NCBI RefSeq assembly: GCF_014596575.1
Contig: NZ_NASZ01000017.1
Span: forward strand, 24,869-88,868
Source of the DNA: Flavobacterium pokkalii
GTDB lineage: Bacteria; Bacteroidota; Bacteroidia; Flavobacteriales; Flavobacteriaceae
DNA: 64,000 nt
Direction: 5' to 3'
Shown here: positions 16,500 to 25,121 of the stretch, piece by piece
Numbering within the stretch: position 1 is the stretch's first letter
How the letters are laid out: each line of letters starts with the position of its first letter
Position numbers and translations under genes: made by a program
The notes under the pieces: model-generated
Databases searched by the model: none
The model's input: only the letters and a program-made list of their open reading frames with translations
What the model was told of the DNA's origin: nothing

Positions 16500-17531
16500 A
16501 TGAAGAAATTACTATTACCAACTTCAATTGTTGGAAGTTTACCCAAACCTGCCTGGCTTGCACAACCTGAAAAACTTTGGTCCCCTTGGAAATTAGAAGG
16601 CAATCAGTTATTGGAAGGAAAACAAGACGCTTTACGCATTTCTTTGCAGGAACAACAATTGGCCGGAATTGATATCATTAGCGATGGCGAACAAACACGT
16701 CAACATTTTGTAACTACTTTTATAGAGCATTTAGGCGGTGTCGATTTTGAAAATCGTAAAATCGTAAAAATTCGCAACCGTTATGATGCGAGTGTTCCTA
16801 TTGTTGTAGACGAGATTACACGTCAAAAATCAGTTTTTGTTGAAGATGCTAAATTTTTACGTAAACAAACTAATCAACCCATAAAATGGGCATTACCAGG
16901 TCCATTGACTATGGTAGATACTTTGTATGATGATCATTATAAAAGTCGGGAAAAACTAGCTTGGGAATTTGCGAAAGCACTCAATGAAGAAGCTAGGGAA
17001 CTGCAAGATGCAGGAGTAGATGTTATCCAGTTTGACGAACCGGCATTTAATGTATTCTTTGATGAGGTAAACGATTGGGGAATGGCAGCATTAGAGCGAG
17101 CTATAGAAGGTTTACATTGCGAAACGGCGGTACATATTTGCTACGGTTATGGAATCCAAGCCAATAATGATTGGAAGAAAACATTGGGATCAGAGTGGCG
17201 TCAATACGAAGAAATTTTCCCTAAAATTCAAAAATCTAAAATTGATGTGGTATCATTAGAATGTCATAACTCCAATGTACCTTTGCACTTAATGGAACTT
17301 GTTCGTGGCAAAAAAGTAATGGTAGGTGCCATTGATGTCGCGACCAACACTATCGAAACACCCGAAGAAGTCGCTAATACGCTACGCAAAGCACTTGAAT
17401 TTGTAGCTGTTGAAAATCTTTACCCTTCTACAAATTGCGGCATGGCTCCTTTGTCCCGAAACGTAGCCAGAGGTAAGTTAACCGCTTTAAGCCAAGGAGC
17501 CGAAATTATTCGTAAAGAACTTGGAATGTAA
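16500..17531 (+). CDS. mesD: Folate-independent core methionine synthase, MesD-like
   Basis: 343 residues from the ATG at 16500 (a TTG two codons earlier is also in frame). It matches the catalytic C-terminal domain of cobalamin-independent methionine synthase MetE and lacks the N-terminal half. The zinc and homocysteine ligands are all present: His-x-Cys in VHICYGYG (H212, C214), Glu in SLECHN (E254) and Cys in TNCGMAPL (C313). The substrate motif GDGEQTR (here SDGEQTRQHF) lies near residue 60. Short MetE-like proteins paired with DUF1852 are MesD, which does not use folate as methyl donor; the physiological donor is not known. Regulation by the divergent Lrp is likely. Confidence 0.85.
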   Translation: MKKLLLPTSIVGSLPKPAWLAQPEKLWSPWKLEGNQLLEGKQDALRISLQEQQLAGIDIISDGEQTRQHFVTTFIEHLGGVDFENRKIVKIRNRYDASVPIVVDEITRQKSVFVEDAKFLRKQTNQPIKWALPGPLTMVDTLYDDHYKSREKLAWEFAKALNEEARELQDAGVDVIQFDEPAFNVFFDEVNDWGMAALERAIEGLHCETAVHICYGYGIQANNDWKKTLGSEWRQYEEIFPKIQKSKIDVVSLECHNSNVPLHLMELVRGKKVMVGAIDVATNTIETPEEVANTLRKALEFVAVENLYPSTNCGMAPLSRNVARGKLTALSQGAEIIRKELGM

Positions 17532-17699
17532 ACCGAATGTATTCATCAGATAGCTTGGGACATTCCGCTAATGATGCAGCTTTATTAATAGAAAAATGAA
17601 GTACATCTGCCTCATCCACGGATATTTTACGTTACCAAGTTTATCTGCTTGATCTTTTTTTGTAATCTTGCCTCAACGGAGGAATAATAGTAAAACACA

Positions 17700-18692
17700 T
17701 TGAAGAAATTATTAGAAGTATTAAGTAAAGTAGGTTTAGACGGTTTCCTGTTAATGATAGCCACCATGATACTACTGGCTTATTTTTTGCCGCAGCCGGG
17801 AATGGTCAAAGAACCCGTTTCATTAGAAGAAATTGCCAATATAGGCGTGTCCTTTATTTTTTTGTTTTATGGCTTGCGGCTGAGTGTTGAAAAACTAAAA
17901 GCTGGGCTTGCCAATTGGAAAATGCACATTATCGTCCAGTTAACAACCTTTTTGTTTTTTCCGTTGATTGTTTTGGCATTTCGCCCCTTGTTTATCAACG
18001 CCGGCTTCGAGTTGCTCTGGTTGGGTGTGTTTTTTCTAGCAGCATTACCATCTACGGTCTCCTCTTCTGTGGTTATGGTTTCCATCGCCAAAGGCAACAT
18101 GCCCGCAGCCATTTTTAATGCGAGCATTTCCAGTTTAATCGGAGTAGTGGTTACGCCACTTTGGGTTGGGCTGTTCATCGCTTCTGCAACAGGCAATTTT
18201 GACATCACTACCATTGTTATAAAGTTGATTCTTCAAGTCCTGCTGCCGGTCATAATTGGTATAAGCCTCAATTCTCGTTTTGGCGCCATTGCTGAAAAAT
18301 ATAAGAAACAGCTCAAATATTTCGATCAGGCAATCATCCTTACTATCATTTACACCTCGTTTTGTAAATCATTCTCCGAACATCTTTTTGAAGACTTCAC
18401 CGCCCTTGAACTTGCCGGACTCACTACAGGGATGATGGTCTTGTTTTTTGCCGTATTTCTTTGTGTGGGACTTCTCAGCCGCTTGTTTGGCTTTTCAGAC
18501 GAAGACCGCATTACAGTATTATTCTGTGGATCTAAAAAATCATTGGTACACGGAACTGTTATGTCAAAAGTACTGTTTCAACAAAGTACTATTACCGGTA
18601 TCGTATTATTACCACTCATGCTTTATCATGCTTTGCAATTGATTGCCGCCAGTATCATTGCTCAGAATATGGCTCGACAAAAAAAAGTATAA
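17700..18692 (+). CDS. Bile acid:sodium symporter-like (BASS/SBF-like) transporter
   Basis: 330 residues and about ten membrane segments. The order and motifs (IANIGVSFIFLFYGLRLSVEKL, LPSTVSSSVVMVSIAKGNMP and LFCGSKKSLVHGTVMSKV) fit the SBF-like branch of the BASS superfamily, which moves organic anions with sodium or protons. The start is a TTG, supported by an in-frame TAA 9 nt upstream and by the first Met inside the protein being too far in. A GGAGG lies 17 nt upstream, which is too far for a normal ribosome site. It follows mesD by 168 nt; a sulfur- or keto-acid substrate is possible, but this is inference. Confidence 0.75.
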   Translation: MKKLLEVLSKVGLDGFLLMIATMILLAYFLPQPGMVKEPVSLEEIANIGVSFIFLFYGLRLSVEKLKAGLANWKMHIIVQLTTFLFFPLIVLAFRPLFINAGFELLWLGVFFLAALPSTVSSSVVMVSIAKGNMPAAIFNASISSLIGVVVTPLWVGLFIASATGNFDITTIVIKLILQVLLPVIIGISLNSRFGAIAEKYKKQLKYFDQAIILTIIYTSFCKSFSEHLFEDFTALELAGLTTGMMVLFFAVFLCVGLLSRLFGFSDEDRITVLFCGSKKSLVHGTVMSKVLFQQSTITGIVLLPLMLYHALQLIAASIIAQNMARQKKV

Positions 18693-18703
18693 TTTCTACT
18701 TAC

Positions 18704-18764
18704 AGCTTGTACCTCTAGCTTGTAACCACAAGAAGGTCTAAAAACTTTTAAACGGGTACAAGCT
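18704..18764 (+). terminator. Inverted repeat after transporter gene
   Basis: AGCTTGTACC (18704-18713) and its complement GGTACAAGCT (18755-18764) enclose about 40 nt. It may form a terminator or RNA-processing hairpin; no T run follows. The rest of 18693-18933 shows no gene. Confidence 0.35.
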
Positions 18765-18933
18765 AGTAGCAGCTAGTCATGGCATCAATAACAACTGCTA
18801 CACCACTATTCCAACTCGCTCAAAAAGTTAACAATTGTAAAACAACAAACCCAATATTAACAAAACATTAAAGACATTTTAAAAGTTTTTCTCGCCAAAG
18901 AATTAGTACCTTTAGCTTTCAAATGAAAATACT

Positions 18934-19737
18934 ATGTCACAAAACAACAAAGAACTCAAACTTGCTGTTCTTATAGATGCCGATAACGTTCCTTACAGCA
19001 ATGTCAAAGGAATGATGGAAGAAATTACCAAATACGGTACACCCACCACCAAACGTATTTATGCCGACTGGACTAAACCCAATGCCAACGGATGGAAAGG
19101 CGTTTTACTGGAACACGCCATTACTCCTATTCAACAATACAGCTATACCACCGGAAAGAACTCTTCCGATTCGGCACTAATTATCGATGCGATGGATTTG
19201 TTGTATTCCGGAAAATTGGACGGATTTTGCATTGTTTCCAGCGATTCTGATTTTACCCGTCTGGCCACCCGATTGCGGGAATCCGGTATGAAAGTCATTG
19301 GAATTGGCGAACAAAAAACACCAAAACCTTTTATTAGTGCCTGCGATCGTTTTATCTTCATCGAAGTTTTAGACGGTGCTATTAAAAAGAAAAAAGCAAC
19401 TAAATCGGTTATTGACTCTAAAAAACCGGTTGAAAAAACCACGACAACTAAAACTGCTGAAAAACCAACGCAAAAACCTTTAAATAAAATTGACGAACCT
19501 ACCATCGAACTCATCGAATCAACCATTGAAGACCTCGCCGACGATGACGGTTGGGCGTTCCTGGGCGATGTAGGAAACTTAATTGTCAAGAAAAAACCCG
19601 AGTTTGACCCCCGAAATTATGGTTTTTCTAAACTCACCCCGATGCTAAAATCCCTAACAGATATTTTAGAAATCGACGAAAGAGATTCAGATAAAAAAGG
19701 CATCAAACACGTTTATGTACGTCTGCTTTTCAGCTAA
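18934..19737 (+). CDS. NYN-domain (LabA/DUF88-like) protein with C-terminal OST-HTH domain
   Basis: 267 residues. The N-terminal NYN domain (PIN-like nuclease fold) has its acidic cluster: AVLIDADNVP, SDSALIIDAMDLL and VSSDSDFTRLA. The C-terminal part, after a Lys- and Thr-rich linker (about 150-190), is a winged-helix OST-HTH/LOTUS-type domain (DDDGWAFLGDVGNLIVKK and YGFSKLTPMLKSL), which binds RNA or protein. Such proteins are thought to be RNA-processing nucleases. It stands alone between the transporter gene and the GltB-like gene. Its target is unknown. Confidence 0.85.
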   Translation: MSQNNKELKLAVLIDADNVPYSNVKGMMEEITKYGTPTTKRIYADWTKPNANGWKGVLLEHAITPIQQYSYTTGKNSSDSALIIDAMDLLYSGKLDGFCIVSSDSDFTRLATRLRESGMKVIGIGEQKTPKPFISACDRFIFIEVLDGAIKKKKATKSVIDSKKPVEKTTTTKTAEKPTQKPLNKIDEPTIELIESTIEDLADDDGWAFLGDVGNLIVKKKPEFDPRNYGFSKLTPMLKSLTDILEIDERDSDKKGIKHVYVRLLFS

Positions 19738-19784
19738 AAATAGCGTACAAAATTGTTTTTACAGACACTTACAACATTTTTATT

Positions 19785-21293
19785 ATGAGAAAAGAATTTT
19801 TTATCATCGGAACAGGATTATTTATCCTTAGTCTTGCCGCTCATTTTTTATTCAAAACCAGCCTGTTAATTGCGATTTTTATTTTCATCTTATTAATCAT
19901 CGGTGTTTTTAACAGCTTCCAGCACAAACATGCCATTCTTAGAAATTTTCCGGTTCTAGGCTATTTCCGATATGCTTTTGAAGAAATTGCTCCGGAAATC
20001 CAACAATATTTTATCGAAAGAACCACCGACGGAAAACCTTTTTCCCGAAACGAACGTTCACTAGCCTACCAACGTGCCAAAAATGTGGGAGGAACCACTC
20101 CTTTTGGAACACAATTAGACATTAACACCTCCACTTACGAAGGCCTGAAACATTCTATTTTTCCGGCTCACGTGAATGAAGAATTACCCCGTATAACTAT
20201 TGGCGGCCCGGATTGCCAACAACCTTATTCGGCTTCTTTATTAAACATTTCGGCGATGAGTTTTGGCTCTTTAAGTGAAAATGCGATTATGGCACTTAAC
20301 AAAGGTGCTCAAAAAGGAAATTTTTACCACAACACCGGCGAAGGCGGATTGACCGATTACCACTTACAGGGTGGCGATATTTGCTGGCAAATAGGAACCG
20401 GATATTTTGGCTGCCGCAATGACGAAGGTAATTTTGATGCCGAAAAGTTCAAAGAAAAAACCAATCTCCCTTCGGTAAAAATGATTGAAATTAAATTGTC
20501 TCAGGGAGCCAAACCCGGCCACGGAGGCGTTTTACCTGCCGCAAAAAATACCGAAGAAATTGCCCGAATCAGAGGTGTAAAACCGCACACAACGATTCTT
20601 TCGCCACCATGTCATACGGCTTTCAATTCGCCAAAAGGTTTAATTGAATTTGTGGCTCATTTAAGAAAACTGGCCCAGGGAAAACCTATTGGATTCAAAT
20701 TATGCATTGGGCAAACCGAAGAATTTGAAGCCATTTGTCAGGAAATGATTTTGCAAAATTGTTATCCTGATTTTATTACCGTTGATGGTGCCGAAGGCGG
20801 AACAGGAGCTGCTCCTTTGGAATTCTCAGACGGAGTAGGAATGCCGTTAGAACCGGCTTTAATTTTTGTAAACAAAACTCTGATCCGATTAAATCTCAGA
20901 GATAAAATACGCATTATTTGCAGCGGAAAAATCATTTCGGGTCATGCTATTTTAAAAGCAATTGCCCTGGGTGCCGACTTATGCAACAGCGCCCGCGGTT
21001 TTATGTTTTCCTTAGGCTGTATTCAGGCCTTGCGTTGCAATACCAATAATTGTCCGGTGGGCGTGGCTACTCAGGACAAAATGCTCATTAAAGGCCTATC
21101 GGTAACTGATAAATTTGAAAGAGTGTATCAGTTTCACAAAAACACGCTTCATGCCACCAATGAATTACTGGCCGCCGCAGGAAAAACAAGCTATCAGGAG
21201 GTAGATGCTTCCATATTTATGCGAGGAGATGAATTTACCCATCTTTCCGATTTATATTTCCCAAATAACTTAACAAATGTAACCAAGCATTAA
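19785..21293 (+). CDS. Membrane-anchored GltB-like (FMN/Fe-S) glutamate synthase domain protein
   Basis: 502 residues. One or two N-terminal hydrophobic segments (about 5-42) anchor a single FMN-dependent glutamate synthase domain. Visible are YSASLLNISAMSFGSLSENA (FMN domain start), GAKPGHGGVLP, VDGAEGGTGAAPLEFSD and the 3Fe-4S cluster motif C-x5-C-x4-C in CIQALRCNTNNCPVGVATQ. It lacks the amidotransferase domain of full GltB, and no GltD partner is nearby. Single-domain GltB-like proteins occur in many bacteria with unclear substrates. The stop codon overlaps the A run of a hairpin that belongs to the minus-strand ncRNA candidate. Confidence 0.85.
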   Translation: MRKEFFIIGTGLFILSLAAHFLFKTSLLIAIFIFILLIIGVFNSFQHKHAILRNFPVLGYFRYAFEEIAPEIQQYFIERTTDGKPFSRNERSLAYQRAKNVGGTTPFGTQLDINTSTYEGLKHSIFPAHVNEELPRITIGGPDCQQPYSASLLNISAMSFGSLSENAIMALNKGAQKGNFYHNTGEGGLTDYHLQGGDICWQIGTGYFGCRNDEGNFDAEKFKEKTNLPSVKMIEIKLSQGAKPGHGGVLPAAKNTEEIARIRGVKPHTTILSPPCHTAFNSPKGLIEFVAHLRKLAQGKPIGFKLCIGQTEEFEAICQEMILQNCYPDFITVDGAEGGTGAAPLEFSDGVGMPLEPALIFVNKTLIRLNLRDKIRIICSGKIISGHAILKAIALGADLCNSARGFMFSLGCIQALRCNTNNCPVGVATQDKMLIKGLSVTDKFERVYQFHKNTLHATNELLAAAGKTSYQEVDASIFMRGDEFTHLSDLYFPNNLTNVTKH

Positions 21294-21431
21294 AAAAAAG
21301 GAGGGCTATTAAAGCCCTCCAGTATTGGTTTTGATTTACTATTCTCAACTTATAATTAACTAAATGCTGCTGATGATTGTGTTTTCATTTTTCTACCCAA
21401 ATTAACATACACAAGTAATGAATCAAAACCA
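21292..21431 (-). ncRNA. Candidate structured small RNA with own promoter and terminator
   Basis: A minus-strand unit with three independent marks. A promoter (TTG-N21-TAACTTTA, 21437-21468) predicts a start near 21431. The predicted 5' end TGGTTTTGATT (21421-21431) pairs perfectly over 11 bp with AATCAAAACCA (21326-21336) near the 3' end, and an inner 6-bp stem lies inside (TTGTGT at 21409-21414 with ACACAA at 21377-21382). A strong terminator hairpin (GGAGGGCT ... AGCCCTCC, 21300-21320) is followed by eight U. No ordinary gene lies on this strand. An ATG-started 10-codon frame (21356-21388, MKTQSSAAFS) lies inside and could be a peptide. The family is unknown to me. Confidence 0.55.
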
Positions 21432-21436
21432 CAGTA

Positions 21437-21468
21437 TAAAGTTACGATTTTAATTTAAATAAACACAA
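21437..21468 (-). promoter_or_regulatory. Promoter of the ncRNA candidate
   Basis: On the minus strand TTG (21466-21468), a 21-nt spacer and TAACTTTA (21437-21444) match the consensus at all but the last base of TAnnTTTG. Confidence 0.5.
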
Positions 21469-21584
21469 ATTATTTTAATATTTTTAAAACACAAATGGTT
21501 AATTATCAATAATTTAAGATTAAAAACAAACCACTAACAATCTCTATTAATTTATTCATCAAAACATCAAAAAACATATAAAAA

Positions 21585-22163
21585 ATGCAACTTGTTTTCG
21601 CTTCTAACAACAAAAATAAAATCAAAGAAATTCAGGAACTACTTCCGGCTTCAATAGAAATTTTAAGTCTGGAATCCATAGGCTGTCATGAAGAAATTCC
21701 GGAAACTGCCAATACTATTGAAGGCAACGCTATTCTAAAAGCAAATTATGTGACTGAAAAATACGGCTACAATTGTTTTGCCGACGATACCGGACTGGAA
21801 ATTGACGCCTTGAATGGAGAGCCGGGAGTTTATTCGGCACGTTATGCAGGTGAGCAAAAAAATGCCGAAGACAACATGGATAAAGTACTGAACGCCTTAA
21901 ATAACAACAATAACCGAACAGCCCAATTTAAAACAGTAATTGCTTTAAACATAAACGGAGACCAACAACTGTTTACCGGAATTGCCAAAGGACAAATTAT
22001 CACAGAAAAATCAGGAAATCAGGGTTTTGGTTATGATCCGATTTTTCAACCGGAAGGTTTTCAGGAAACTTTTGCCGATTTGTCTTTAGAAACAAAAAAT
22101 AAAATTAGCCATCGCGGAAAAGCAACCCAATTGCTAATCTCTTTTTTAAACGAATTAAAATAA
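21585..22163 (+). CDS. rdgB: Non-canonical purine NTP pyrophosphatase (RdgB/HAM1 type)
   Basis: 192 residues. RdgB hydrolyses dITP, XTP and ITP to monophosphates and so keeps deaminated purines out of DNA. Seen: the N-terminal FASNNKNKIKEIQ, the catalytic ADDTGLEIDAL and GEPGVYSARYAG, GFGYDPIFQPEG and the end THRGKA-like SHRGKATQLL. The length is normal for the family. It is preceded by about 150 nt of A+T-rich DNA. Confidence 0.95.
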   Translation: MQLVFASNNKNKIKEIQELLPASIEILSLESIGCHEEIPETANTIEGNAILKANYVTEKYGYNCFADDTGLEIDALNGEPGVYSARYAGEQKNAEDNMDKVLNALNNNNNRTAQFKTVIALNINGDQQLFTGIAKGQIITEKSGNQGFGYDPIFQPEGFQETFADLSLETKNKISHRGKATQLLISFLNELK

Positions 22164-22337
22164 CTGTCTAAAATCCAAGTTTTTATTCCTTTTTTCAAAA
22201 AGCAGCCGGCTTATTTACAGTCAAAAATCAAAAAACAGCCAGTCTAATTTCCGGCTAAAAACATAACTTTCTGATAATCAAAAGATATTAAATCAGCAAA
22301 ACTTAGAAATGCATTAGTTTATGTCGATTTTTCGCAG

Positions 22338-22345
22338 TAATTTTG
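22338..22345 (+). promoter_or_regulatory. -7 promoter element of DEAD-box helicase gene
   Basis: TAATTTTG, 23 nt before the ATG at 22368, matches TAnnTTTG; no clear -33 TTG is seen. Confidence 0.45.
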
Positions 22346-22367
22346 CGCCCTATTTTAAAAAGACATA

Positions 22368-24194
22368 ATGAATAAATTTGAACAATTAGGATTGAGTGAA
22401 TCGTTACTGAAGGCGATTAAAGATCTAGGATTTGAGAATCCGTCGGAAGTACAGGAGAAAGCGATTCCCCTATTATTGGAAAAAGATACAGATTTAGTTG
22501 CGTTGGCTCAAACGGGGACCGGGAAAACAGCAGCTTTTGGTTTTCCAGTTATCCAGAAAATTGATGCTGACAACAGAAATACACAGGCGTTAATTTTATC
22601 TCCAACGAGAGAGCTTTGTTTACAAATTGCTAACGAACTTAAAAACTACTCTAAATACGAAAAAGGTATCAATGTAGTTGCCGTTTACGGTGGTGCCAGC
22701 ATTACCGAACAAGCCAGAGAAGTAAAAAGAGGGGCTCAAATTATCGTAGCAACTCCGGGAAGAATGCAGGATATGATCAACAGAGGATTGGTAAACATCA
22801 AAAACATCGATTATTGTGTTCTTGACGAAGCCGATGAAATGTTGAACATGGGATTTTATGATGATATCTGCGCGATTTTATCTGATACCCCTGACGAGAA
22901 AAGCACATGGTTGTTTTCTGCTACCATGCCGGCAGAGGTTGCCCGAATTGGAAAACAATTCATGAGCAATCCGGAAGAAATTACAGTTGGAACCAAAAAC
23001 TCAGGTTCAGCAACAGTTTCTCACGAATTTTACTTAGTAAATGCTCGTGACCGTTACGAAGCTTTGAAACGTTTAGCGGATGCTAATCCGGATATCTTTT
23101 CTGTAGTTTTTTGTAGAACAAAACGTGACACACAAGCTATCGCAGAAAAATTAATCGAAGACGGATACAGCGCTGCTGCTTTGCACGGAGACTTATCTCA
23201 GGCACAACGTGATGCGGTAATGAAATCTTTCCGTGGAAGACAAATCCAAATGCTTGTTGCTACCGATGTAGCTGCTCGTGGAATTGACGTTGACAATGTA
23301 ACTCACGTAGTAAACTACCAATTACCGGACGAAATTGAAACCTACAACCACCGTTCAGGTCGTACGGGTCGTGCAGGTAAATTAGGAACGTCTATCGTAA
23401 TTGTAACGAAAAGTGAATTGCGCAAAATTTCTTCTATCGAAAGAATCATCAAACAAAAATTTGAAGAAAAATCTATTCCATCCGGAATCGAAATCTGCGA
23501 AATTCAATTATTACACTTAGCTAACAAAATCAAAGATACTGAAGTAGATCACGAAATTGACAACTACTTACCGGCTATCAACGATGTTTTGGAAGGTTTA
23601 TCGAAAGAAGAATTGATTAAGAAAATGGTTTCGGTAGAATTCAACCGTTTTATTAATTATTACAAAAAGAACCGAGACATTTCAGTTTCCGGATCTGACA
23701 GACGTGAGCGCAACAGCGAACGTGCGCCAAGAGAAAACAACAACGGTGGTGCAACGAGATATTTCGTAAACATTGGTTCCAGAGACAACTTTGACTGGAT
23801 GTCTTTGAAAGATTATTTGAAAGAAACCTTAGACTTAGGTCGTGATGACGTATTTAAAGTAGATGTAAAAGAAGGATTCTCTTTCTTTAACACTGATGCG
23901 GAACACACTGACAAAGTAATGGACATTTTAAACAACGTACAATTAGAAGGACGTCGTATTAATGTTGAAATTTCTAAAAATGACGGTGGCGGAAGACGCG
24001 ATCATAACGGAAGAAACTCTGGTGGAAGACGTGATGGCGGAAGACGCGAAGGTGGTTTTAGAAGTGAGAGAAGAGAAGGCGGATTCAGAGGCGAAAGAAG
24101 CAATTCACGAAGAGAAGGTGCTTCCGACAGAGCTCCAAGACGTTCGGAAAGCTTTGGTGACTCACCAAGACCAAGAAGACCAAGAAGAGACTAA
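22368..24194 (+). CDS. DEAD-box RNA helicase with DbpA-like C-terminal domain
   Basis: 608 residues. All helicase motifs are present: Q motif region, AQTGTGKT, PTRELCLQ, TPGRMQD, DEAD, SAT, ATDVAARGID and HRSGRTGRAG (residues 1 to about 360). A DbpA/CsdA-type RNA-binding domain follows (about 460-535, starting RYFVNIGSRDNFDWMSLKDY), then a basic Gly/Arg/Ser-rich tail (RRDGG, RREGGF repeats, ending RPRRPRRD). Such helicases unwind structured RNA in ribosome assembly, mRNA turnover and cold adaptation. A second frame through the tail is open, which is a by-product of its repetitive codons. Confidence 0.95.
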   Translation: MNKFEQLGLSESLLKAIKDLGFENPSEVQEKAIPLLLEKDTDLVALAQTGTGKTAAFGFPVIQKIDADNRNTQALILSPTRELCLQIANELKNYSKYEKGINVVAVYGGASITEQAREVKRGAQIIVATPGRMQDMINRGLVNIKNIDYCVLDEADEMLNMGFYDDICAILSDTPDEKSTWLFSATMPAEVARIGKQFMSNPEEITVGTKNSGSATVSHEFYLVNARDRYEALKRLADANPDIFSVVFCRTKRDTQAIAEKLIEDGYSAAALHGDLSQAQRDAVMKSFRGRQIQMLVATDVAARGIDVDNVTHVVNYQLPDEIETYNHRSGRTGRAGKLGTSIVIVTKSELRKISSIERIIKQKFEEKSIPSGIEICEIQLLHLANKIKDTEVDHEIDNYLPAINDVLEGLSKEELIKKMVSVEFNRFINYYKKNRDISVSGSDRRERNSERAPRENNNGGATRYFVNIGSRDNFDWMSLKDYLKETLDLGRDDVFKVDVKEGFSFFNTDAEHTDKVMDILNNVQLEGRRINVEISKNDGGGRRDHNGRNSGGRRDGGRREGGFRSERREGGFRGERSNSRREGASDRAPRRSESFGDSPRPRRPRRD

Positions 24195-24283
24195 CAAGCC
24201 CTTGTTAATTTTCTTATAATTAAAATAATAAACTACAAAATATTTAAAGCCGTTTTATTACTTTTAGAGTTTTAAAACCGTTT

Positions 24284-25051
24284 ATGAAATATTTTGTAGT
24301 TTTTTTATTTTTAGCCCTGGCTATACCTACATTCGCTCAGGAAGCAATTACTTCTCAAAAAGTAACAGGTTATGTTTATAACGACAACAGCAAAGCACCT
24401 TTGAGCGGCGTTAACGTTATCAACATCAATAAAGTAAGAGGTGCTATCACCGACTCCAAAGGATATTTCGAAATTGACATTCATCCGACTGACACCCTGC
24501 ATTTTACCCTTATAGGATTTCAATCCTTAAGAGTAAAAGTGACTAATGACTGGATAAAAAATAAAGTTGCCAAAATTTTCCTGACCGAAAAAGCCATTGC
24601 ACTGGAAGAAGTTGTCATTCGACCTTTTAACCTAACGGGCTATTTGGAAGTAGATTCCAAAACCATTCCTATTAACAAAAACTACCAATACAACATTTCG
24701 GGATTAAACAGTGGTTACGAAGCCGGAGAATATTCACCCGGAGCTTTTGGAAAAGTATTGGGTTCTATTTTCAACCCTGCCGATATGTTGTATAATTTCT
24801 TCGGAAAAAAAGGTACTGAGTTGAAAAAACTCAAAGAAATGAAGAAAGACGACACGGTTAGAAATCTTTTGGAATCTAAATTTGACCGCGAAACACTGGC
24901 TGTTTTATTAGGAATTGACAAAAAAGAAATCCCCGAAATCCTGCAACGATGTAACTATTCGGAATCTTTTATTCAAACCGCAAACGACCTTCAAATTATG
25001 GATGCTATAAGTGGTTGTTATGAGCAATATAAAGTCCTGAAAAAGAAATAA
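24284..25051 (+). CDS. Carboxypeptidase-regulatory-like domain protein, exported
   Basis: 255 residues. A Sec signal peptide (MKYFVVFLFLALAIPTFAQE) precedes a CarboxypepD_reg-like beta-sandwich (about 25-105: VTGYVYNDNSKAPLSGVNVI and GAITDSKGYFEIDI), the module found at the N-termini of SusC/TonB receptors, but no receptor follows. The C-terminal half is charged with no recognised domain. It is probably a periplasmic or surface-associated protein of unknown role. TACTTTTA at 24259-24266 may be its -7 element. Confidence 0.75.
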   Translation: MKYFVVFLFLALAIPTFAQEAITSQKVTGYVYNDNSKAPLSGVNVININKVRGAITDSKGYFEIDIHPTDTLHFTLIGFQSLRVKVTNDWIKNKVAKIFLTEKAIALEEVVIRPFNLTGYLEVDSKTIPINKNYQYNISGLNSGYEAGEYSPGAFGKVLGSIFNPADMLYNFFGKKGTELKKLKEMKKDDTVRNLLESKFDRETLAVLLGIDKKEIPEILQRCNYSESFIQTANDLQIMDAISGCYEQYKVLKKK

Positions 25052-25072
25052 AAAACTAAGATTACAGATTTC

Positions 25073-25109
25073 AGTCGCAGTTCTCAGTTTCTAACTGAAC
25101 ACTGCGACT
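25073..25109. terminator. Hairpin between convergent genes
   Basis: AGTCGCAGTTCTCAGTT (25073-25089) pairs at 15 of 17 bases with AACTGAACACTGCGACT (25093-25109), between the convergent carboxypeptidase-regulatory-like gene and pepD. It shares GCAGTGTTCAGT with 10961-10979, so it belongs to a small intergenic repeat family. Confidence 0.55.
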
Positions 25110-25121
25110 AAATACTGAATA

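Noticed and set aside
17532..17699. Possible SAM or cobalamin riboswitch between mesD and the transporter gene
   Set aside because: No conserved riboswitch core or long paired structure is visible; only an isolated GGAGG near 17680.
23962..24219. Second frame at the end of the helicase gene
   Set aside because: An out-of-frame reading of the repetitive Arg/Gly tail; no independent start signal.
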